In this document: positions 41,630 through 49,832 of the stretch, in pieces | How positions within the stretch are numbered: position 1 is the stretch's first letter | How the letters are laid out: each line of letters begins with the position of its first letter | Assembly (NCBI RefSeq): GCF_024919295.1 | Contig: NZ_JANWTC010000009.1 | Coordinates: 62,001 to 126,000, forward strand | Source: Corynebacterium lemuris | GTDB lineage: Bacteria > Actinomycetota > Actinomycetes > Mycobacteriales > Mycobacteriaceae | DNA length: 64,000 bases | Direction of reading: 5' to 3' | The notes under the pieces: model-generated | Databases searched by the model: none | What the model was told of the DNA's origin: nothing | Seen by the model: the letters and a program-made list of their open reading frames with translations, nothing else | Position numbers and translations under genes: made by a program

Positions 41630-41642
41630 TATCCTGGGGGCC
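41630..41642 (+). promoter_or_regulatory. Leaderless promoter of the DsbA-like gene
   Basis: TATCCT (41630-41635) plus 7 nt reaches the ATG at 41643. Confidence 0.5.
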
Positions 41643-42260
41643 ATGACCACAAACAACGTTCATTTCTGGTTCGACGTCACCTGCCCCTTCGCGTGGCAGA
41701 CCTCCCGCTGGGTCAAGGAGGTGGAGAAGGTCCGCGACATCACCGTCGAGTGGACCCCCATGTCCCTGGCGGTCCTCAATGACGGCCGCGACCTGGAGGA
41801 GGGTTACACCGAGATGATGAAGGCCGCCTGGGGGCCTGCCCGCGTATTCGCCAAGGTCGCCACCGAGGAACCCGGGAAGGTCGACGATCTCTACACCGCC
41901 CTGGGCACCATCCTCCATGCCGGCAGGGAGGCCGGGAAGAAGGGTTTCGGCGCCTATGACGAGCTCATCGTCCGTGCCCTGCAGGAGGTCGGACTCGACG
42001 CCTCCTACGCCGAGGTGGCCAACACCGAGGAGGTCGACGACAAGCTGCGTGCCTTCCACCAGTCCGCCATGGACGGTGTCGGCGATGAGGTGGGCACCCC
42101 GGTGATCAAGCTCGGTGACACCGCCTTCTTCGGCCCCGTGATCACGCGCGTGCCCACGGGTGAGGAGGCCGGCGAGATTTTCGACGCCGCCGTGCGTCTC
42201 GCCCGGTACCCCTACTTCTTCGAGATCAAGCGCTCCCGCACCGAGGGCCCGCAGGTCTAG
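41643..42260 (+). CDS. DsbA-family thioredoxin-fold protein (Rv2466c-like, mycothiol-linked)
   Basis: Protein of 205 residues with the FWFDVTCPFAWQTSRW opening of the Rv2466c-like DsbA branch and a cis-Pro element in VGTPVIKLGD. The mycobacterial homologue has a CPWC redox site; here the motif is CPFA, so the second cysteine is missing and a monothiol mechanism is expected. No signal peptide, so cytosolic. The pepN / this gene / rpiB order matches C. glutamicum as I recall it. Confidence 0.85.
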   Translation: MTTNNVHFWFDVTCPFAWQTSRWVKEVEKVRDITVEWTPMSLAVLNDGRDLEEGYTEMMKAAWGPARVFAKVATEEPGKVDDLYTALGTILHAGREAGKKGFGAYDELIVRALQEVGLDASYAEVANTEEVDDKLRAFHQSAMDGVGDEVGTPVIKLGDTAFFGPVITRVPTGEEAGEIFDAAVRLARYPYFFEIKRSRTEGPQV

Positions 42261-42307
42261 CAGGCCGGTTGCTCCGGGTGGCTCACGGGCCGGTCCCCGG
42301 ATCCGGG

Positions 42308-42320
42308 TAGAATCCGGGGC
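42308..42320 (+). promoter_or_regulatory. Leaderless promoter of rpiB
   Basis: TAGAAT (42308-42313) plus 7 nt reaches the ATG at 42321. Confidence 0.6.
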
Positions 42321-42794
42321 ATGCGCGTATATCTTGGAGCAGACCATGCCGGCTTTGACATGAAGAACATCATCGCCGAGCACCTGAAGAAGCAGGGCCA
42401 CGACGTCATTGACTGTGGCGCCCACACCTACGATGCCGATGACGACTACCCGGCCTTCTGCATCGAGGCCGCCTCCCGCACCGTGAATGACCCGGGTTCC
42501 CTGGGCATCGTCCTCGGTGGTTCCGGCAACGGCGAGCAGATCGCCGCCAACAAGGTCCCGGGTGCCCGCTGCGCCCTGGCCTGGTCCCCGGAGACCGCCC
42601 GCCTGGCCCGCGAGCACAACAACGCCCAGCTCATCGGCATCGGCGGCCGCATGCACTCCGAGGAGGAGGCACTGGCCATCGTCGACGCCTTCCTCGAGCA
42701 GGAGTGGTCGAAGGCGGAGCGTCACCAGCGCCGCATCGACATCCTGGCCGACTACGAGCGCACCGGCATCGCCCCGGCCCTGCCCGAGCAGTAG
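42321..42794 (+). CDS. rpiB: Ribose-5-phosphate isomerase B
   Basis: Protein of 157 residues of the LacAB_rpiB family. It shows YLGADHAGFDMKN at the N-terminus, DCGAHTYD, the anion-hole loop VLGGSGNGEQIAANK and the IGIGGRMHS segment. It interconverts ribose-5-phosphate and ribulose-5-phosphate. In actinobacteria the base is a Glu rather than Cys. A canonical terminator follows 12 bp after the stop. Confidence 0.95.
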   Translation: MRVYLGADHAGFDMKNIIAEHLKKQGHDVIDCGAHTYDADDDYPAFCIEAASRTVNDPGSLGIVLGGSGNGEQIAANKVPGARCALAWSPETARLAREHNNAQLIGIGGRMHSEEEALAIVDAFLEQEWSKAERHQRRIDILADYERTGIAPALPEQ

Positions 42795-42806
42795 TCCGGT
42801 CTGCTT

Positions 42807-42836
42807 CACCCCGCACCCCTGTGGTGCGGGGTTTTT
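42807..42836 (+). terminator. Terminator of rpiB
   Basis: CCCCGCACC (42809-42817) pairs with GGTGCGGGG (42823-42831), 5-nt loop, followed by TTTTTCT. Confidence 0.9.
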
Positions 42837-42859
42837 CTGTCCCCGATTCTCCGGCCCGT

Positions 42860-44902
42860 TCACCAACCGGCGAAGTCCCGCTCCAGCCGCCGGGGCCCCT
42901 CGATGACCTCCCAGTCGACGTCGAGCGGGACGGTCCGGCCACCCAGCGCCGCCCGGCGCCGCGTCCGTGCCGTCGCCGCCACCTCCCCCTCCATGAGGAG
43001 TTCGGCGTCGCCACCGGTCGCACAGATCCGGTCCACCAGATCCGCGACCGGACCGGCCGGCACCACCGGCCGGTCGAGCACGAACCTGATGCGTTCACCC
43101 CGTGTGACGGTGCGCACCCGGGGGTCGGCGCGGAAGATCTCCGGCACCGGCCCGGTGGGCACCACGGCGACGTCCCCGGCCCGCAGCCAGCCCGCGATCA
43201 CGATCTCCCTGACCCCGGGTTCCCGGAAGTCCGGAACGGCCACCGCAATGTCGGCGGTGGGGAAGATGACGCCGGCCGGGCGTGCCGAAGGGTGGGTGAT
43301 GCGCTGGGCGAGGGCGGTCGTCTCAGCGTTCTTCTCCTCCACCTGCCGGACGGGGTCGCAGCCGCGGTGGCCCCAGTCGGGCTCGTCGTGGGTGGCGGTG
43401 GCCCGGGGTTCGTGGACGAAGCACGCCCCGGTGTGCCAGGCGCGGAAGCCGAACTCCCAGTCCTCCCCGCCGTAGCCGACAAAGGTGGGGTCGAAACCGC
43501 CGAACTCCCCGAAGAAGGACCTCGAGCAGGTGAGCACGGCGGAGATGATGAAACGCCAGCTGGTCTCATCCGCCCGGTGCAGATGCCCCGTCCGGGACCA
43601 GGCCTGCCGCAGCCAGGCAGGTTCACTGTGTTCCGGGCCGGTCAGCCGGGAACCCACGACCACCGCCCGCCGGTCCGCCACCACATGGGGCACCACCGCA
43701 CGCAGGTAACCGGGGCCGGGGACGGTGTCGCCATCGAGGAAGGCGAGCACCTCACCCGAGGCGGCCCCGGCCCCCAGGTTGCGGGCGGCCGCCGCCCGGA
43801 AACCGTGGTCCTCCTGGCGGACCACCACGCAGCCCAGCTCCGGGGGTGGGGTGGAGGAACCGTCGTCGGCGATGATGATCTCCACCTCCCCCGGGTAATC
43901 CTGGGTGCGGACCGCGGCGACCACCCGTCGCAGACCCTCCGCATCGTTGTAGTAGGGGATGACCACGCTCACGGCCGGCCACAGCCCCGCCCAGCGGGAC
44001 CGCCATTCAGCGGCAACCTCCGGCCAGTCCCACCCGGTGGCGGCCCCCACCGGCGGGGTGGGGGAGGCGGCGGCCTGGAGCAGGGCCTCCCGCCAGTCGG
44101 AGACGATCCCGATCCGCCCGGGCCACCGCCCGGCCATCTCCCGGGTATAAGGGGAATCGCTGACCAGGACGTGGCGTCCGGCCCCCAGCCAGGTCATCAG
44201 CGAACCGGAGGCGGAGTAGTGGCGGTGGGCGCACACCGGCACCGCGATCCGGCCCATCTCCACGGCGAGTTCCTCCTCGGACAGGTAACCCGTGATGGAC
44301 AGGCGGACACCGCACTCGGCGGCCAGGTCCTGCAGGTGGGCGGCCCAGTCCTCGTGACCGGCACTGACACCGCCGAGGGCACGGATCTCCAGCCCGGTGC
44401 CCGCCAGCGCCCGGATGAGATCGTCATGGCCCTTGCCCGGGTAGATGAAGCCGAGGATGCCCACCGTGCCGGGCCCGGGATCGTAGGGGGAGTCGACGGC
44501 CGGCACGGGCAGCGGGATGACCTCCACCTGCGAATCGAAGAAGGCGGACTCATGCCGGGAGTTGCACACCACCAGGTCCGCCTCCCCGGCCAGGTGGAGG
44601 TAGGCGGGGCGGCGCCGGGCGAAACGCTCCGCCCCCTCCTGTGGCTGGGGGATGTCGTGCAGGCTGACGCTGAGCGGATGCCCGGCGCACCGGTCGAGCA
44701 CCCGCTCGACGGCCTCCGCCGGACCCGGACCGAAGAGATGGTCCGTGAAGGTGACGTGCACCGGACCGGACGGCAGGGGACCGATGTCCCGCACCACGTG
44801 ACCACCGGTGTGGCGGGCCAGGGCCAGCGCATACTCCGTCACGCCGTGCCCGTCCGGGCCGACGATGAGATGGGTGACCTGGGAAGTGCCTGCCCCGGTC
44901 AT
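42860..44902 (-). CDS. Two-domain glycosyltransferase (GT4-like + GT2)
   Basis: Protein of 680 residues. Residues about 1-300 look like a GT-B enzyme (LIVGPDGHGVTEYALALARH, ILGFIYPGKGHDDLIRAL, GYLSEEELAVEMGRI). Residues about 320-550 are a GT2 (GT-A) domain: VSVVIPYYNDAEGLRRVV, IIIADDGSSTPP, FLDGDTVPGPGYL with the DxD-like DGD, and GGFDPTFVGYGGEDWEFGFR. The last 130 residues are unassigned. Two catalytic domains in one chain suggest two successive sugar additions. The WcbI-like gene upstream overlaps by 4 nt. Confidence 0.85.
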   Translation of the reverse strand: MTGAGTSQVTHLIVGPDGHGVTEYALALARHTGGHVVRDIGPLPSGPVHVTFTDHLFGPGPAEAVERVLDRCAGHPLSVSLHDIPQPQEGAERFARRRPAYLHLAGEADLVVCNSRHESAFFDSQVEVIPLPVPAVDSPYDPGPGTVGILGFIYPGKGHDDLIRALAGTGLEIRALGGVSAGHEDWAAHLQDLAAECGVRLSITGYLSEEELAVEMGRIAVPVCAHRHYSASGSLMTWLGAGRHVLVSDSPYTREMAGRWPGRIGIVSDWREALLQAAASPTPPVGAATGWDWPEVAAEWRSRWAGLWPAVSVVIPYYNDAEGLRRVVAAVRTQDYPGEVEIIIADDGSSTPPPELGCVVVRQEDHGFRAAAARNLGAGAASGEVLAFLDGDTVPGPGYLRAVVPHVVADRRAVVVGSRLTGPEHSEPAWLRQAWSRTGHLHRADETSWRFIISAVLTCSRSFFGEFGGFDPTFVGYGGEDWEFGFRAWHTGACFVHEPRATATHDEPDWGHRGCDPVRQVEEKNAETTALAQRITHPSARPAGVIFPTADIAVAVPDFREPGVREIVIAGWLRAGDVAVVPTGPVPEIFRADPRVRTVTRGERIRFVLDRPVVPAGPVADLVDRICATGGDAELLMEGEVAATARTRRRAALGGRTVPLDVDWEVIEGPRRLERDFAGW

Positions 44903-45828
44903 CGGCCCAGCCCCAGCAGCTCAAGGCGCTCGGCATGACGGCGCAGACCAGCCGCCACCAGGCCCGGGTGCAGGCGGTAGAACTCGAGCTGCCGGGCCAC
45001 CAGCTCCCCGGGATCGAGCGGTGTTCCCCCGGCGCGCCACAGTTCCCGACCGGTGACGTCAACCCCCAGGGCTCCGGCCGCGCCGGGATCCAGCGGGGCG
45101 CTCAGCCCGCCGAGCATCTCCCGGTCGGCGGGGGCGGTGACGGTGCCGCCGGGGATGATCTCGTCGAGCACCCGCTGCGCCAGGACGGCAAGGGTGGCGT
45201 TGTCGGGGTGGTTGATCGTGTGCCACTGCGGGGAGGTCTCCAGGACATCAGAGATGACCACGGTGCCGTGGTGTGTCTCGCGGCTGCGCAGCTGCCCGAC
45301 GGACAGTTCTGCGGCGGCGCGCAGGGCGGCAGCGGAGGCGCAGGGATCCAGGGGGCGGTCAAGCCCCCGGGAGGCGGCCACCAGGATCCGCAGATCGTGG
45401 TACGGGACCACGGGTGGATTACGCGAAGGATCAGCGGGGTCACGCACGATCGCGAGGTAGGGCATCAGGCCGTCCCAGCGCAGCACCGGGTAGGTCACCG
45501 TCCGGGCGCCGGCCGGCAGCAGCTCCATCAGCTGTGCCGTGCCCACCGGGAGATCGCGGTAGTCCGGGCGGACAGGCTGGGTCACCAGGACGTCGGTGCG
45601 GGCGAGCACCTCCCGCAGCAGGTCGACGTCCTCGGCGGTGAATTCGTGCACCGGTGGGATGCGGAAGGAGTCGACCAGCCCGGAGGAGTCCAGCAGGAGG
45701 CGCAGTGACTCTGCCTGGCAGTTGCCCAGCACCGTGACGAAGGGGCGCCCGGAAGCACCAGGCACTGGGCTGATCCGGTAGAAACTGCCGTAGTGTCGGC
45801 GGCGGGCCAGATCAGTCGGTGAGGTCAT
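44899..45828 (-). CDS. WcbI-like polysaccharide biosynthesis protein (putative acetyltransferase)
   Basis: Protein of 309 residues. The segment VTVLGNCQAESLRLLL is the hallmark of WcbI proteins from capsule clusters, which bind CoA and are thought to modify sugars with acyl groups. The rest has no further motif I can place. First gene of the minus-strand half of the glycan cluster; a TAGATT lies 6 nt before its ATG (45828), so it is probably leaderless. Confidence 0.78.
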   Translation of the reverse strand: MTSPTDLARRRHYGSFYRISPVPGASGRPFVTVLGNCQAESLRLLLDSSGLVDSFRIPPVHEFTAEDVDLLREVLARTDVLVTQPVRPDYRDLPVGTAQLMELLPAGARTVTYPVLRWDGLMPYLAIVRDPADPSRNPPVVPYHDLRILVAASRGLDRPLDPCASAAALRAAAELSVGQLRSRETHHGTVVISDVLETSPQWHTINHPDNATLAVLAQRVLDEIIPGGTVTAPADREMLGGLSAPLDPGAAGALGVDVTGRELWRAGGTPLDPGELVARQLEFYRLHPGLVAAGLRRHAERLELLGLGR

Positions 45829-45947
45829 GGCGTCAATCTAGCAACGGGAACGGCTCTTCCGCTGAACTGCAGGTGAGAAACGGCTACAGTGGATTTTTTG
45901 CAGTAGAATTCATCACTGCTTATGTGTTTCATGGAGAAAGGATCGGA
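45829..45947. promoter_or_regulatory. Divergent promoter region of the glycan cluster
   Basis: Minus-strand TAGATT (45835-45840) is 6 nt from the WcbI-like start. On plus, TACAGT (45885-45890) and TAGAAT (45904-45909) are candidate -10s; GGAGAAAGGA precedes the ATG at 45948. Both halves of the cluster therefore start from this 119-bp spacer. Confidence 0.5.
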
Positions 45948-46952
45948 ATGCATCAGGCGGGCAGAGGACTACAGGTCCTGTCCATTCCGGCCGGTCACGT
46001 CTACACCGCCGCGGTCAGACCCGATGATGCGGCATATCTGCCGGACCCCGATGTGGACGGCCACTGGTGGCCCCACCCTGCGCTGGAGGCCGAATGGTGG
46101 GGGCAGCTGCCCGAGGATGAACTGCCTGATCTGGTCCACCTCCACTTCGGTTTCGACCATCTCAGTCCGGAGCAGACGGTCGCCTTCACGCAGGCGCTGC
46201 GGCGTCGTGGGGTGCCGTTGGTGGTCACCGTCCACGACCTGGACAACCCCCATCTGGTCGACCAGAGCGGGCACCACGAGAAGATCCGTCTGCTTGTCGA
46301 CGCCGCCGCGGCCCACCTCACCCTCACCGGGCAGGCCGCCCGCCGTCTGCCCGCCGGGACGCAGGTGATCCCGCATCCCCGGGTGGTCGCTGACCCACCG
46401 TCCGGAACCGGCCACGGGGAGGCGGTGGGGGTATTCCTCAAGTCGCTGCGCAGCAACGTCGTCGCCGACCCCGTCTTCTACCGGATTCTGGGCCGGACAG
46501 TGCACCGCGCGCTGGGCCGGCCGCTGCGGATCCATCTCCACGAGAATTCGGCGGCCGCGAACATCCTGCACTCGCTGGGGGAGGAACAGGCCGCCGGGTA
46601 CCTGGAGCTGCGGGTCCATTCGCCGATGTCGGACGCCACCCTCCACGCCGCCGTCGCCGCCTGTCGCACCGTGCTGCTGCCCTACCAGCGGGGTTCGCAC
46701 TCCGGCTGGCTGGAGATGTGCCGGGACCTCGGCGTCACGGTGGCGGTGCCGGACTGCGGCATGTACGAGGGGCAGGCGGATGACCCGCGGGGTGTCGAGA
46801 AGTACCGCACCGGTGACCCGCTCGACGCCGCCCGTGCCCTGATAGCGCTGTATGAGCGGGGGCCCGTACCCTACGCCGGGGACCGGGTGGAACAGCTCCG
46901 CCAGATCCGGGCGGCCCACCGGGAGATCTACCGGAAGGTGGTGGGTCGATGA
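45948..46952 (+). CDS. Glycosyltransferase-like protein (GT-B fold, GT4-like)
   Basis: Protein of 334 residues. The N-terminal part has LVHLHFGFDHLSPEQ and VVTVHDLDNPHLVD, typical of GT4 acceptor-domain strands; the C-terminal part (HSPMSDATLHAAVAACRTVLLPYQRGSHSGW, seen as parts) resembles the donor-binding domain but lacks the usual E-x7-E. Substrate unknown. First of four plus-strand genes linked by ATGA/GTGA overlaps. Confidence 0.72.
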   Translation: MHQAGRGLQVLSIPAGHVYTAAVRPDDAAYLPDPDVDGHWWPHPALEAEWWGQLPEDELPDLVHLHFGFDHLSPEQTVAFTQALRRRGVPLVVTVHDLDNPHLVDQSGHHEKIRLLVDAAAAHLTLTGQAARRLPAGTQVIPHPRVVADPPSGTGHGEAVGVFLKSLRSNVVADPVFYRILGRTVHRALGRPLRIHLHENSAAANILHSLGEEQAAGYLELRVHSPMSDATLHAAVAACRTVLLPYQRGSHSGWLEMCRDLGVTVAVPDCGMYEGQADDPRGVEKYRTGDPLDAARALIALYERGPVPYAGDRVEQLRQIRAAHREIYRKVVGR

Positions 46953-48016
46953 GCCCCACCCGGGGCACCCGGAGGATCGCCCTGATCGCACCGGCGCGTT
47001 ATCCCATCCGCGAGCCCTATGCGGGTGGGATGGAGGCCTTCTGCCACACCCTGGTCCGCGCGGTCCGCGACATGGGCCACACCGTGGACCTCTTCGCGGC
47101 CCGGGGTTCGCAGGGGCACGTCACCGACTTCGAACTGCCGGGTGTCGACTGGGCGGACCTGCCCCTGGCCGCCAGCGACACCGGTTACCCGCCCGGCGCG
47201 CGGGAGGCCGAGGACGCGGCCTTCCGCGCGCTCCTGCAGCGCCTGTCGGCCGGTGGTTACGACATCATCCACAACAACAGTCTCACCCCGCACCTGTTCC
47301 ACCCCACGGCCGAACTACCCCTGATGACCACACTGCACACGCCCGCGCTGGCGGATATGCAGGAGGCCATCGCCGGGGCTGGGGAACAGGCGGGCCGGTT
47401 CGCGGCCGTCTCGGCGACCACCGCCGCCGACTGGGTGCTGCCCACCCCGGCGACGGTGATCCCCAACGGGGTGGACACCATCCGCTGGCAGCCCGGCCCC
47501 GGCGGGCAGCACGCGGTGTGGTTCGGCCGGATCGTCCCGGAGAAGGGCCTGCACCTGGCCATGGACGCCTGCCGGCGGGTGGGCATCCCCCTCGTCTTCG
47601 CGGGGCGGGTGGGCGACCACCACTACTTCTCCACCCACATCGTGCCGCGCATGACCGGGCAGGCCGCGACCTGGGTCGGCGCTCTCGACCACAAGGCACT
47701 GAAATCGCTCGTCGGCCGATCCCGGGTCTGCGTGGTCACCCCCCGCTGGGAGGAACCCTTCGGGCTGGTCGCCTTCGAGGCGATGGCCGCGGGCACCCCG
47801 GTGGCGGCCTTCCGCCGCGGTGGGCTGGGGGAGATCCTCTCCGGGGCACCCGCATGCCTCGCCGAACCCGATGACGTGGATTCGCTGGCGGCGGCGGTGC
47901 TCGCCGCCGCCGACCTCGACCGGGGTCTGGTCCGGGAGTGGGTGACCCGCCACCACAGCCTCAGCGAGGTGGCGCGTCGCTACCTCGGTTTCTACCGGGA
48001 GGTGGTGGAGCGGTGA
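46949..48016 (+). CDS. Glycosyltransferase family 4
   Basis: Protein of 355 residues. It has the glycine-rich start YPIREPYAGGMEAFCHTLV, VIPNGVDTIRW, WFGRIVPEKGLHLAMDA and the donor-site motif PRWEEPFGLVAFEAMAAGTPV (E-x7-E type), all standard for GT4 retaining transferases using nucleotide sugars. 4-nt overlaps on both sides. Confidence 0.92.
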   Translation: MSPTRGTRRIALIAPARYPIREPYAGGMEAFCHTLVRAVRDMGHTVDLFAARGSQGHVTDFELPGVDWADLPLAASDTGYPPGAREAEDAAFRALLQRLSAGGYDIIHNNSLTPHLFHPTAELPLMTTLHTPALADMQEAIAGAGEQAGRFAAVSATTAADWVLPTPATVIPNGVDTIRWQPGPGGQHAVWFGRIVPEKGLHLAMDACRRVGIPLVFAGRVGDHHYFSTHIVPRMTGQAATWVGALDHKALKSLVGRSRVCVVTPRWEEPFGLVAFEAMAAGTPVAAFRRGGLGEILSGAPACLAEPDDVDSLAAAVLAAADLDRGLVREWVTRHHSLSEVARRYLGFYREVVER

Positions 48017-48963
48017 TCGGTTTCTATGCCCACCACCAGGGACGCGGCCACCTCCAGCGGTGCCGGGCGATCATGGCGGAACTGGGTGCGGAGGCGCAGC
48101 TGTTGTCGACTGATGCCACCGCTGACGTCGTGCTCGCGGATGATGCCGCACCCGGTGCCCCGGCCCTGGATACCACGGCCCGCGGCACCCTCCACTACGT
48201 GCCGTACCGGCGCGCCGGGCTGACCCGCCGGATGGCGGAGATCGCCGCCTGGATCGATGAGCACCGCCCGGCGGCCTTCTACGTCGATGTCTCCGTGGAG
48301 GTCGCCCTCCTCGCCCGGCTCCTCGGCGTGCCTGTGGTCACCCTCGCCATGCCCGGCGTGCGGGATGATGCCGCCCACCAGCTCGCCTACCGCCAGGCCG
48401 ACGCCATCATCGCCGCCTGGCCGGACTGGGTGCCCGTACCTGCCCACCTGCATCCGCACGCGGACCGCCTTCACCCCGTGGGCGGGATCTCCCGCTTCGG
48501 GCAGCCCGCCGGGCCGGTCCCGGACTGTGACGTGGTGGTGCTCTCCGGTCGTGGCGGGACCGGGTGGACCGACGGGCAGTGGGCGCAGGTGCGGGCCGCC
48601 TGCCCCGGCCGGGATTTCGTGTTCCTCGGCCGGGACCGGTTCGTCGATGATCCGATGCCGTGGCTGGCGGCGGCGAATGTGGTGGTCTCCGCGGCGGGCC
48701 AGAACTCGGTGGCGGACATCGCCTCCGCGCAGGCCAGGGCGGTCATCCTGCCGCAGGAGCGCCCCTTCGCCGAGCAGCGGGCCACCGCCTCGCTTCTCGA
48801 CGCCGCCGGCCTCGCCGTCGTCGCCCATGACTTCCCCGGGCCCGCGGCATGGCCGGGCCTGCTGGAACAGGCGCAATCGTTGGACAGCACGTGGCACCGG
48901 TGGCAGACTTCCGGTGCGGCCTCTCGTGCGGCCGAAGCAATCCGGAAGGTGGCTGAGCTGTGA
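48013..48963 (+). CDS. GT28/MurG-like glycosyltransferase
   Basis: Protein of 316 residues starting with GTG at 48013 (GTGA overlap). The start YAHHQGRGHLQRCRAIMAEL has the GHxxR element of MurG-like proteins; the C-terminal half contains VVLSGRGGTGW, NVVVSAAGQNSVADIASAQARAVILPQERPFAEQ (parts: AAGQNSVADI, PQERPFAEQ), as in UDP-sugar transferases of this class. Predicted to transfer a sugar in the same glycan pathway. Confidence 0.82.
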   Translation: MIGFYAHHQGRGHLQRCRAIMAELGAEAQLLSTDATADVVLADDAAPGAPALDTTARGTLHYVPYRRAGLTRRMAEIAAWIDEHRPAAFYVDVSVEVALLARLLGVPVVTLAMPGVRDDAAHQLAYRQADAIIAAWPDWVPVPAHLHPHADRLHPVGGISRFGQPAGPVPDCDVVVLSGRGGTGWTDGQWAQVRAACPGRDFVFLGRDRFVDDPMPWLAAANVVVSAAGQNSVADIASAQARAVILPQERPFAEQRATASLLDAAGLAVVAHDFPGPAAWPGLLEQAQSLDSTWHRWQTSGAASRAAEAIRKVAEL

Positions 48964-49832
48964 ATTCCCCAGTGACTGTGGTGACCCTCTCCAATGCCCG
49001 CAGGCTGCGGCATGTCTCCCGTCAGGCTGCGGCGCTCCCACCCGGCGTGCGGCACCTCGTCATCGCGCTCGGCGACGCCGATGTCCTCGCCGAGGCTCTG
49101 CCCGATTCCGAGGTCCTCGCCCTGGGGGAGTTCTCCCTCGCCGGTGCCCGCAACCTCGGGGGCGACGTCGCCGCCAAGGCCGATCCCGGTGGGGAGGGGA
49201 TGATCGTCTTCCTCGACGCGGACTGCCTGCCCGGTCCGGACCTGCTCGACCAGTACCGGCTGGCGCTCGACGCCCACCCCGAAGCTGTCGTCGCCGGCCC
49301 GGTCACCTACCTGCGGGACGGTGACACCCGCACCGACCGACCCGACCCGCATCCGGGGCGCCCGAACCCCCCGGCCGGCACGCTGCTGTTCGCCGACGGC
49401 CACGACTACGAGCTCTTCTGGTCCCTGTCCTTCGCGGTGACCACTGCCCTGTGGCGGAGCATCCGCCGCATCTTCGGCGGTTTCGACAAGAGCTACACCG
49501 GCTACGGGGCAGAGGACACCGACTTCGCCCAGCACCTGCGGGTCCGCCGCATTCCGCTCATCTGGGTCGGTGGGGCGCATGCCTACCACCAGTGGCATCC
49601 GGTTTCCGACCCGCCGTGGGAGCATTTCCACGACATCCTGCGCAACGCCGAGATCTTCCACGAGATCTGGGGTTTCTGGCCGATGACCGGCTGGCTGGAG
49701 AAATTCGCCGACGAAGGGGCCCTGGAGTACCGCGACGGCCGGTGGGTCGCGGTCAACCAGAAACTGGCTAAGGCTCCATATCCAGCGGGTGTGTTCCGAC
49801 CCGACCGGCCTCACCCTCGTCCAGTGCAGTAA
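48960..49832 (+). CDS. Glycosyltransferase family 2-like protein
   Basis: Protein of 290 residues, GTG start with 4-nt overlap. It shows LGEFSLAGARNLGGDVAA, MIVFLDADCLPGPDLLDQY with the DAD metal motif, and FGGFDKSYTGYGAEDTDFAQHL (the GT2 ED motif). The galactosyltransferase-type C-terminal piece with HAYHQWHP follows. The last 65 bp overlap the convergent aldo-keto reductase gene. Confidence 0.85.
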   Translation: MNSPVTVVTLSNARRLRHVSRQAAALPPGVRHLVIALGDADVLAEALPDSEVLALGEFSLAGARNLGGDVAAKADPGGEGMIVFLDADCLPGPDLLDQYRLALDAHPEAVVAGPVTYLRDGDTRTDRPDPHPGRPNPPAGTLLFADGHDYELFWSLSFAVTTALWRSIRRIFGGFDKSYTGYGAEDTDFAQHLRVRRIPLIWVGGAHAYHQWHPVSDPPWEHFHDILRNAEIFHEIWGFWPMTGWLEKFADEGALEYRDGRWVAVNQKLAKAPYPAGVFRPDRPHPRPVQ

